Shown here: positions 1 through 6,415 of the stretch, piece by piece | Layout: the number at the start of each line of letters is the position of its first letter | Position numbering within the stretch: position 1 is the stretch's first letter | Assembly: GCA_905214305.1 (NCBI GenBank) | Contig: CAJMLK010000054.1 | Coordinates: forward strand, 1-19,411 | From: an uncultured bacterium | GTDB taxonomy: Bacteria > Desulfobacterota > Desulfovibrionia > Desulfovibrionales > Desulfovibrionaceae | Direction of reading: 5' to 3' | DNA length: 19,411 bases | Notes under the pieces: model-generated | Told to the model about the DNA's origin: nothing | The model's database searches: none | The model's input: only the letters and a program-made list of their open reading frames with translations | Program-made: the position numbers and the translations under genes

Positions 1-62
1 GGAGGGGTCCCTTTTGCAAAAGGGACCCCTCCCCCACAAGGCATTTCAAAGTGAAATTGCTC
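1..62. repeat. Dispersed palindromic element, copy 1 (cut by window edge)
   Basis: Positions 1-32 form a perfect 32-bp palindrome: GGAGGGGTCCC, TTTTGCAAAA, then the complement. C-rich sequence follows, then a smaller inverted repeat at about 40-62 built on GCATTTCA / TGAAATTGC with an AAG spacer. The same two-part design recurs near 14.5 kb and 19.3 kb. The copy begins exactly at the 3' end of purN, whose TAG stop (complement of 62-64) overlaps the AGAGCAATTTCA end of the element. The G/C stem with a T/A core could work as a factor-independent terminator on either strand; that is inference. The left flank lies outside the window. Confidence 0.8.
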
Positions 63-736
63 TAAAAACCTTCTTCCAGCGGCGGGCAGACCAGCCACTG
101 CCCGTCGGGAGCGATGGCGGCGGCAGCGCCTGGGGCCACATGCACATCACGGCCCCAGACGCTGATGCGGTTCTGGGCAAACCACTGTATGGCCTGTGGA
201 TAGATGCGGTGCTCCATGACATGGATGCGCTGCATGAGGTCGTCTAGGTCTTCGCCGGGGTTTACCGGCACGGCGGCCTGAATGATGACCGGCCCGCCGT
301 CCATCTTTTCTTCCACAAAATGCACGGTGCAGCCCGATATCCTGACGCCGTATTCAAGAGCGTCCGCACCCCCGTGTACGCCGGGAAAGCTCGGCAACAG
401 CGCCGGATGGATATTGATGATCCTGCCGGAAAACGCATCCAGAAAGAGCGGGCTGAGCAGGCGCATGTAGCCTGCCAGCACCACAAGCTCCGCCCCGTGC
501 TCCTGAAGCTGCTGCACCACGGCGCTGTCGTAGCTTTCGCGGTCGGGGTATGCCTTGTGATCCAGCACCACGCAGGCGATGCCCGCTCTGGCGGCGCGCT
601 GGATAACGCCCGCGCCGGGCCGGTTGCAGATGATGCAGCAGACGTTCACATCCAGAACGCCCGCAGCGGCCTTGTCAATAATGGCCTGGGCGTTGGAGCC
701 GCTGCCCGAGGCCAGTATGGCGATGTTCAGGGGCAT
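62..736 (-). CDS. purN: Phosphoribosylglycinamide formyltransferase (PurN)
   Basis: This 224-residue protein transfers a formyl group from 10-formyltetrahydrofolate to glycinamide ribonucleotide, the third step of cytosolic purine synthesis. The N-terminal GSGSN (residues 11-15) binds the ribonucleotide phosphate. The catalytic triad of the family is visible as N108 and H110 in NIHPALLPSF and D146 in MDGGPV, each two residues on from the Escherichia coli positions. Length is slightly above the usual 190-215 because of a short C-terminal tail. The ATG start has AAGGCGG six bases upstream and lies 11 bp after the stop of cobA/hemD, so it is probably the last gene of the pepA-cobA/hemD-purN operon. 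Its TAG stop is formed at the junction with a palindromic repeat, so the last residues may vary between strains. Confidence 0.95.
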   Translation of the reverse strand: MPLNIAILASGSGSNAQAIIDKAAAGVLDVNVCCIICNRPGAGVIQRAARAGIACVVLDHKAYPDRESYDSAVVQQLQEHGAELVVLAGYMRLLSPLFLDAFSGRIINIHPALLPSFPGVHGGADALEYGVRISGCTVHFVEEKMDGGPVIIQAAVPVNPGEDLDDLMQRIHVMEHRIYPQAIQWFAQNRISVWGRDVHVAPGAAAAIAPDGQWLVCPPLEEGF

Positions 737-747
737 GGTTTTCCGCC

Positions 748-2280
748 TTATTGTGCCCTGCGCCGGGCAAAGTGTTCTTTCAGGGCCTCCACCAGAGCCG
801 GAATGGTGTATTCCTCGGGCTGGATGTGGCAGGGCAGGCCGTGGGCCGTCAGGGTGTCGGCGGTAATGGGGCCGATGGCGGCAAGCTGCACCTCGGGGTG
901 TTCCTTGAGCACACTGGCCGGTATGAGCGAAAGAAAGTTCTCCACAGTGGAGGACGAGCCAAAGGTTACGCAGTCCAGCCTGCCTTCCCTGATGCGCTCA
1001 AGCACTTCATCCTTGCGATGCTCCGCGGCAACGGTTTCGTAGGCAGAGATGACGTCCACCACGGCTCCGGCCTTGCGCAGTTCGTCAGGCAGGACCTCGC
1101 GGGCCCTGGCCGCGCGGGGCAGGAGAAAGCGCTTGCCCTTCACGTCGCCGTCTTCGCAGGCCATGAGGCCTTCAAGCACGCCCTCGGCCACATAGCGTTC
1201 GGGAATGAAGTCCGGGGTGATGCCGCGACGAACGAGGGCTTCGGCAGTGGCGGGGCCGATGGCGGCCACCTTGCAGCTGCCGATGGCGCGGCTGTCTTTT
1301 CCGGCCTGTGCCAGACGCAGCCAGAAGTGGCGTACACCGTTTACCGATGTAAAGATAATCCAGCGGTATTCGGGCAGGCGGTTCAGGGCGTCATCCAGTT
1401 CCGCATAGTCGGCCAGGGGGCTGATTTCGATGGTGGGGCACTGGATAACGTCCGCGCCCAGTTCGGTCAGACTGGCAGCCAGACCGCTGGCCTGTTCCCG
1501 CGCGCGGGTAACCACCACGCCACGGCCCAGAAGCGGCTTTTGCTCGAACCAGTTGAGGGTTTTGTGCAGGCTTGCCACCTTGCCCACGAGAATGACCGAG
1601 GGATTGGTGAAGCCGGCCTCAATGGCGGCGCCGGGCAACAGGGCCAGTGTGGACACAAGGCTGCGCTGGCGCGGCGTTGTGCCACGATAGATGAGGGCCG
1701 CCGGGGTGTCGGGGTCCATGCCCGCATCAAGCAGATTGCGGGCAATGTCGGGCAGGTTTTTCATGCCCATGACAAAGACCAGCGTCGAGGCGCTGGCCGC
1801 GAGGGCGGGCCAGTTGTGCACGGAACCGGGCTTGTCCGGGTTTTCATGCCCGGTGATGATGGTGACGGAAGAGGCGAAGTCGCGGTGTGTCAGCGGAATG
1901 CCCGCATAGGCGGGAGCCGCGATGGTGCTCGTAATGCCGGGCACTTCTTCAAAGGGCACTCCGGCGGCCACCAGTTCCTCGGCTTCTTCGCCGCCGCGCC
2001 CGAAGATATAGGGGTCGCCGCCTTTCAGGCGGGCCACAATCTTGCCTTCCTTGGCCTTGCGCACCAGCAGGGCGTTGATCTCGTGCTGGGGCAGGGCGTG
2101 GTTGCCGGCTACCTTGCCCACATAAATCTTTTCCGCAGCGGGGCTGGCGTGGCCGAGCAGGCTGTCATTGGCCAGCGCGTCATATACCACCACATCCGCA
2201 GCGGCCAGAGCGTCGCGGCCCTTGAGGGTGAGCAGGCCCGGATCGCCGGGGCCTGCGCCGATAAGATACACCTTCATCAT
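748..2280 (-). CDS. cobA/hemD: Fused uroporphyrinogen-III C-methyltransferase / uroporphyrinogen-III synthase (CobA-HemD)
   Basis: The 510-residue bifunctional enzyme makes uroporphyrinogen III from hydroxymethylbilane (HemD part) and methylates it with SAM at C2 and C7 to precorrin-2 (CobA/SUMT part). It feeds siroheme, cobalamin and the siroheme-dependent heme route. Residues about 3-245 are the methyltransferase: GAGPGDPGLLTLKG at 8-21, LKGGDPYIFGRGGEE at 85-99 and the GMK loop near 172-174. Residues about 252-505 are the synthase, with VVVTRAREQA at 255-264, FTSVNGV at 310-316 and the TFGSSSTVENF segment at 439-449. Such fusions are known in Desulfovibrio. Its ATG overlaps the pepA stop as TAATG, implying translational coupling; GGGGAGG lies 9 bases upstream. 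A second ATG directly follows, so the true start could be three bases later. Confidence 0.95.
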   Translation of the reverse strand: MMKVYLIGAGPGDPGLLTLKGRDALAAADVVVYDALANDSLLGHASPAAEKIYVGKVAGNHALPQHEINALLVRKAKEGKIVARLKGGDPYIFGRGGEEAEELVAAGVPFEEVPGITSTIAAPAYAGIPLTHRDFASSVTIITGHENPDKPGSVHNWPALAASASTLVFVMGMKNLPDIARNLLDAGMDPDTPAALIYRGTTPRQRSLVSTLALLPGAAIEAGFTNPSVILVGKVASLHKTLNWFEQKPLLGRGVVVTRAREQASGLAASLTELGADVIQCPTIEISPLADYAELDDALNRLPEYRWIIFTSVNGVRHFWLRLAQAGKDSRAIGSCKVAAIGPATAEALVRRGITPDFIPERYVAEGVLEGLMACEDGDVKGKRFLLPRAARAREVLPDELRKAGAVVDVISAYETVAAEHRKDEVLERIREGRLDCVTFGSSSTVENFLSLIPASVLKEHPEVQLAAIGPITADTLTAHGLPCHIQPEEYTIPALVEALKEHFARRRAQ

Positions 2281-3785
2281 TACAGAGCGCCTCCCCGAGC
2301 CAGTTCAAGCAGCGTGCGCGCGCCAAAGGCCGAAGGCCCGGCGGGGCACAGGGGCGTGGGCTTGGAAACCCAGTCGACCCCGGCAATGTCCAGATGCGCC
2401 CAGCGCACGCCTTCCTGAATGAAGTGCTGCAAAAAGAGGGCGGCGTTGATGGCTCCGCCTTCACGCGGGCCCATGTGGCAGATGTCGGCCACGTCGCTTT
2501 TCAGTTGCTCGGCATAGGGCTTCCACAGGGGCAGGGGCCAGTATTCCTCGCCGCATGCGCCACCGGCCGCACGGATGCGCTCGGCAAGGTCGGGATCGTC
2601 GCTGAACAGACCGGCTATCTGCGTGCCCAGTGCCACGGCGCACGCGCCGGTCAGGGTGGCGATGTCCACCAGAGCGGACGGCGTCCACGTTTTCTGGGCA
2701 TAGGCCAGAGCGTCGCACAGGGCAAGACGGCCTTCGGCATCGGTGTTCTGTATTTCCACGCTGTCGCCGTTGGCCGCGCGCACCACGTCGCCGGGGCGCA
2801 TGGCCCGGCCGCCGGGCATGTTCTCGGCGCAGGCCAGCAGACCGATGACGCGGCGGGGCGCATCTTCCTGAGCCAGAGCGGCCAGAGTGGCAAGCACGGT
2901 GGCGGCCCCGGTCATGTCGGCCTTCATCTGGTGCATGTTGGCGGCGGGCTTGAGGCTGATGCCGCCCGTATCAAACGTGATGCCCTTGCCCACGAGGATG
3001 AGGGGTTTTTCCTGCTCATGGCCTTCGGGGGCGTGTTCAAGAATAATGAGGCGGGGCGGACGGCCGGAACCCTGTCCCACGGCCAGCAGGCAGCCCATGC
3101 CTTCTTTTTCAAGCTCGTGCTCGTCAAGCACGGTGCAGGCAAAACCCTTTTCGCGAGCCAGTTCCTGAGCGCGACCGGCCAGCTTTTCGGGATACAGCAG
3201 ATTTGGGGGCGTGCAGGCCAGATCACGGGCCAGCATGACGGCCCAGGCGGCGTTTTCGCCTCTGCGGGCGGCGGCGTGCGAGGCATCGGGCACTTCCTGC
3301 CCGTCAAAGCCCAGAGCCAGCCACTGCGGATCGGCAGGTTCGTCTTTTTCAGCCTTTTTCAGGGCCGTAAAGCGGTAAAGGGCCAGCAGGGCGGCGCACA
3401 CGCATTCTTCCACCAGACGCTCACGGCCGCCGGGCAGGCGGGCCAGAGCCGGTTCGGGCAGGAGAATGGAGCCAAAGCCCTTCTGGCGGCACAGTTGCAC
3501 GGCAGCGGCAACAGCCTTGCGGATGCCAGCCGTATCTACCTTTTCACGAGGGCCGAGGCCCACGGCCAGTACACGGGGTATGGTCAGCTCGGGGTGGCCG
3601 TGCATGAGAGCCAGTTCACCGGCCTTGCCCTTGAAGTCGCGCAGGGCGGGGGCAATGGCCAGCCAGGGGGCGGCCTTGTCCAGCAGGGGGCAAACTTCTG
3701 TCAGGACTTCGTCCTGGCAGACGGGGGCCAGCATGACTTCGCCCTTCCAGTGTTCCGGGCCAAGATTTTGAAAGCGTATGTCCAT
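2280..3785 (-). CDS. pepA: Leucyl aminopeptidase (M17 family, PepA)
   Basis: This 501-residue cytosolic aminopeptidase removes N-terminal residues from peptides with a two-metal site; family members work as hexamers and some also bind DNA. Metal ligands and catalytic residues are visible: K267 and D272 in GKGITFDTGG, D290 in KADMTG, and D349, E351 and R353 in the family signature NTDAEGRL. Residues 1-160 form the less conserved N-terminal domain. The start chosen is ATG at 3785 (MDIRFQNL) with AGGAG 10 bases upstream, giving the usual family length. An open frame continues upstream to 4052, but it would pass through the promoter at 3880-3908 and carries no recognisable domain. First gene of the operon with cobA/hemD and purN. 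A link between peptidase and tetrapyrrole synthesis is not obvious. Confidence 0.94.
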   Translation of the reverse strand: MDIRFQNLGPEHWKGEVMLAPVCQDEVLTEVCPLLDKAAPWLAIAPALRDFKGKAGELALMHGHPELTIPRVLAVGLGPREKVDTAGIRKAVAAAVQLCRQKGFGSILLPEPALARLPGGRERLVEECVCAALLALYRFTALKKAEKDEPADPQWLALGFDGQEVPDASHAAARRGENAAWAVMLARDLACTPPNLLYPEKLAGRAQELAREKGFACTVLDEHELEKEGMGCLLAVGQGSGRPPRLIILEHAPEGHEQEKPLILVGKGITFDTGGISLKPAANMHQMKADMTGAATVLATLAALAQEDAPRRVIGLLACAENMPGGRAMRPGDVVRAANGDSVEIQNTDAEGRLALCDALAYAQKTWTPSALVDIATLTGACAVALGTQIAGLFSDDPDLAERIRAAGGACGEEYWPLPLWKPYAEQLKSDVADICHMGPREGGAINAALFLQHFIQEGVRWAHLDIAGVDWVSKPTPLCPAGPSAFGARTLLELARGGAL

Positions 3786-4113
3786 GGGCTGCATTCTCCT
3801 CATATGTGCCGCTGTATGCCGCAAAGATGCGGCTGACGGCTGACGGCCTGCCTGATGCGGCGGCCTGTCCGGGTAGGGGAATATACGCTGCCGGGGGCTT
3901 TTTGCCAAGGGCGCGGGATTGCCTCCGGCTGAAAGACACAGGGTATTTTTGCGGCCCGTTGTGCAGCGGGCGACATTTGCACCTGTTTGGGCCGCGGCTC
4001 GGGGCTTGTCAGGAGCGTGCTCTGCGGGCATGGTGGGGCATGTTCTTTGCAAGAATGCCGCAAGGCGTCTTGCGTCTCCTTGCCCGCGTCATTTTTCTGT
4101 CACTGGAAAGCCT
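3786..4113. other. Divergent intergenic region between pepA and the hemW-like gene
   Basis: These 328 bp separate two divergent genes. The pepA promoter lies inside. Near 3831-3846 there is a 7-bp direct duplication (GCTGACG twice). On the plus-strand side I find no convincing -35/-10 pair for the hemW-like gene; only a ribosome binding site (GGAAAG at 4105-4110) is clear. Open frames that extend pepA or the hemW-like gene into this region show no family similarity that I recognise. Confidence 0.6.
3880..3908 (-). promoter_or_regulatory. Sigma70-type promoter for pepA-cobA/hemD-purN
   Basis: On the minus strand TTGGCA (complement of 3903-3908) is followed by exactly 17 bases and TATATT (complement of 3880-3885). 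Each hexamer matches the consensus at five of six positions. Transcription would begin near 3873, leaving a leader of about 88 bases before pepA. The leader contains a 6-bp hairpin at 3818-3833 (GCCGCA/TGCGGC) of unknown meaning. Confidence 0.65.
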
Positions 4114-5520
4114 ATGCTCGTATATATACATGTTCCCTTTTGCAGCACGCGCTGCCGGTATTGCGCCTTTTACTCCAGCCCGCTGGGGCGCGGCGTGGAC
4201 CCCGTGTCGTCTCCGGCCGTGCGTGACTATGTGGATACCCTGTTTATGGAGCTTGCCCACTGGGGCGACAGGCTGGGCGGCAGCCCGGTGCAGACCGTAT
4301 TTTTTGGCGGCGGCACGCCCAGTCTCTTGCCGCCCCGCGTGATTGCCCTGATTATGGAGCGCCTGGGGCGCTACTTCAATCTGGCCCCCAAGGCAGAAGT
4401 GACCCTTGAGGCCAACCCCGAATCCCTGCGGGGCGGACACCGCGCGGCCCAGTACCTTGAAGCAGGCGTAAACCGTCTTTCCATCGGCATCCAGAGCCTT
4501 GACGAGGGCATGTTGCGCATGCTGGGCCGCCCGCACAGGGCGCAGGACAGCCTGCACGCGGCCTTTCTTGCGCGCGAGGCCGGCTGTACCAATATCAACG
4601 TGGACCTCATGTGGGGACTGCCCGGGCAGAGTGTGCGCCAGTGGCTGCAAACCCTCAAGGACATCATGCGCATGAGCCCGGATCATATTTCGGCCTATGG
4701 GCTGACCCTTGAGCCGGGGACACCGCTGGAACTGGATGTGGAGGAAGGCCGCCTTCTGCTGCCCCCGGAGCGCGACCAGAACATCATGTTTATGGAAGGC
4801 GCGGCCCTGCTGGAGCAGCACGGCTATCTGCACTACGAGATATCCAATTTTGCCCGCATGGGCTTTCAGTGCCGCCACAATATGGGCTATTGGGAAGGCG
4901 AGGACTATCTGGGGCTTGGCCCTTCGGCCACGTCCACCATCGGCGGGCGCCGATGGACAAATCCGGCCGGCCAGCGGGCCTGGGACGCCCGCGTGCGTGA
5001 AGGCAGCCTCGGGCAGGATGTGGAGGAGCTGACGCCGCAAACCCGTGTGCTGGAGCTGCTCATGTTGCGCTTGCGCACAGCGCGGGGGCTGCGCGTGAAA
5101 GCCTATCGGGAAATGACCGGAAGGGACTTTGTGCGCGATCACCAGCGGCTGGTGCAGGCCCTGCATGAAAACGGGCTTATCCGTATCCGCAATGGCTATC
5201 TGCGGCTGACGCGCAGCGGCATGCTGGTGTCCAATTCCATTCTGAGCAATCTTTTTGCACGAACGCGCGAAGTGCTGCGGCATGGGCTTGCGTCCGGTGC
5301 GCGGCCGGATGTCATGCCGTCCGCAGGAACGGGAAGCGGCAGCCTGGGCGAAGCCCTGATGGCAGAAGGCGGCGGCGTGGCGCAACTGGCGTCAGCGGGG
5401 CAGGGCGAAGAGCAGGGGCCGGTGGAAAATGTCATGGCTCCGGCCGGGGTGCTGGGGCACAGGCGCAGTGCGGCCCGCAAGGAGCCGGAAATACGCGCCG
5501 TGCAGTGGCCCAGAGTCTGA
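4114..5520 (+). CDS. hemW: HemW/HemN-like radical SAM protein with C-terminal extension
   Basis: This 468-residue radical SAM protein belongs to the coproporphyrinogen-III-oxidase-like group. The N-terminal HVPFCSTRCRYC has the CX3CX2C cluster motif (C10, C14, C17) used to bind [4Fe-4S] and SAM. VFFGGGTPSLL (62-72), EANPES (99-104), GIQSLD (125-130), DLMWGLPGQ (164-172) and CRHNMGYW (253-260) are typical of HemW, a heme-binding chaperone rather than a true oxidase; HemN function cannot be excluded. The HemN_C domain ends near residue 388. The last 80 residues or so are rich in Gly, Ala and Ser and not part of the family core. ATG 4114 is preferred: GGAAAG lies three bases upstream and the family begins right there. 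The upstream in-frame extension has no similarity. Confidence 0.88.
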   Translation: MLVYIHVPFCSTRCRYCAFYSSPLGRGVDPVSSPAVRDYVDTLFMELAHWGDRLGGSPVQTVFFGGGTPSLLPPRVIALIMERLGRYFNLAPKAEVTLEANPESLRGGHRAAQYLEAGVNRLSIGIQSLDEGMLRMLGRPHRAQDSLHAAFLAREAGCTNINVDLMWGLPGQSVRQWLQTLKDIMRMSPDHISAYGLTLEPGTPLELDVEEGRLLLPPERDQNIMFMEGAALLEQHGYLHYEISNFARMGFQCRHNMGYWEGEDYLGLGPSATSTIGGRRWTNPAGQRAWDARVREGSLGQDVEELTPQTRVLELLMLRLRTARGLRVKAYREMTGRDFVRDHQRLVQALHENGLIRIRNGYLRLTRSGMLVSNSILSNLFARTREVLRHGLASGARPDVMPSAGTGSGSLGEALMAEGGGVAQLASAGQGEEQGPVENVMAPAGVLGHRRSAARKEPEIRAVQWPRV

Positions 5521-5560
5521 GTCGTGCAGCGCTGCGGCGGCCATTTGCCGCTGCGTGTGG

Positions 5561-5680
5561 CTGCGAATGCGCCGGAAGATGCGCCGCAAAAATGCCGTAA
5601 AGATACGCCGTGAATCCGCGCCTGAAGATACTGCGAAGATACTCGAAGATGCTGCGAAGATGCACCGGAAAGACGCAGGA
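5561..5680. repeat. Degenerate short tandem repeat (about 10-14 bp unit) after the hemW-like gene
   Basis: Roughly nine imperfect units resembling GATACTGCGAA follow one another, for example GATACTGCGAA, GATACTCGAA, GATGCTGCGAA and GATGCACCGGAAA. The region begins about 40 bp after the stop codon of the hemW-like gene and lies in the 262-bp gap before the convergent mutT-type gene. No hairpin with a T-run was seen, and no convincing small gene; frames through it give low-complexity peptides with repeated PEDA/KD-type residues. Confidence 0.55.
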
Positions 5681-5782
5681 GCAGTGCCGCGGCATGCGCA
5701 GGCGGCCGGGCGAGCGACATGAGTCCTGAGCGGTGTGGCTCAAGATTCAGGAAGCTGGTGCTGCCGCTACGGGGTGCTTTTG

Positions 5783-6208
5783 CTATTCGGGAGTTTCGCG
5801 CAGGGCGCTGAGCGCCAGCAGCTGTTCGAGCACGCCGGAATCAGCGGGCAAAAAGTCCAGCGCCGGGGCTTCGTCCGGGCTGATCCAGCGCAGGTTCTGC
5901 CCCTCGGCGGGACATGGCTCACCGGAAAAGTCCGTAACATGGAAGAAATAGAGGCGGACATTGAGCTTGCGGTCGGCATACAAATGCTCCACGCACTGCC
6001 AGTAGCTGGCCTCGCGCACGCCAATGCCCAATTCTTCCGCCAGTTCGCGCCGGAGCGCTTCTTCAGGGCTTTCATCGCCCTCGAGTTTGCCACCGGGAAA
6101 TTCCCAGTAGCCTTCCATAGCCTTGTTGGTGGGGCGCTGCGAGGCCAGAAAGTGTCCGCCGCGCCAGATGATGCCCGCGGCCACGTCGATGGTTTGTGTA
6201 TGGTCCAT
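5783..6208 (-). CDS. mutT: Nudix hydrolase, MutT-type (probable 8-oxo-dGTP diphosphatase)
   Basis: The 141-residue cytosolic protein has a complete Nudix box, GX5EX7REUXEEXGU, from GGKLEGDESPEEALRRE through LAEELGI, which binds the metal-pyrophosphate of the substrate. EFPGGK just before it and LRWIS followed by a Leu-rich helix at the C-terminus are typical of MutT, which removes oxidised dGTP and prevents A-to-C mutation. The start chosen is ATG at 6208 (MDHTQTIDVAAG) because homologues begin with this strand; a further upstream ATG at 6271 adds 21 residues without similarity. The ribosome site is modest (AAGGA about 11 bases upstream). It lies 207 bp downstream of the ABC-F gene on the same strand, so it may be co-transcribed or have its own promoter. 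Substrate is inferred, since Nudix enzymes vary. Confidence 0.88.
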   Translation of the reverse strand: MDHTQTIDVAAGIIWRGGHFLASQRPTNKAMEGYWEFPGGKLEGDESPEEALRRELAEELGIGVREASYWQCVEHLYADRKLNVRLYFFHVTDFSGEPCPAEGQNLRWISPDEAPALDFLPADSGVLEQLLALSALRETPE

Positions 6209-6415
6209 TCCAGGTATTTTCCTTTGCACCTGACTGTTCCGGGCGCACAGGCCCTGTGCCGTGCCACGCAAGCGTCATGCCCTGTCGCGGGATGCCCGTC
6301 GCATCGACAGCACGTGGGAAGGGCCTTTGCTCCGGCCCGGCTGCGCCGCCGCACCCTGTGGCTGTGGCGGCATGCGGAACGGAATCCGCAAGCGGCATTG
6401 CTTGAGCAGGCTGGA
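6209..6415. other. Spacer between the ABC-F and mutT-type genes
   Basis: This 207-bp gap between two minus-strand genes contains a 6-bp hairpin near 6374-6391 (TGCGGA/TCCGCA) with no following T-run on the minus strand. I see no clear terminator and no strong promoter. Whether the mutT-type gene belongs to the upstream operon is undecided. Confidence 0.4.

Noticed and set aside
751..3836. Long plus-strand open frames opposite cobA/hemD and pepA
   Set aside because: They mirror well-supported minus-strand genes in a GC-rich genome; their proteins show no recognisable motif.
3786..3880. Cobalamin riboswitch ahead of the pepA-cobA/hemD operon
   Set aside because: The leader is about 88 bases, too short, and no B12-box-like sequence was seen.
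3786..4052. N-terminal extension of PepA
   Set aside because: Would overlap the promoter and divergent region; the family begins at the ATG at 3785, which has a ribosome site.
4009..5385. 458-codon minus-strand open frame opposite the hemW-like gene
   Set aside because: Shadow of the radical SAM gene, which has all family motifs.
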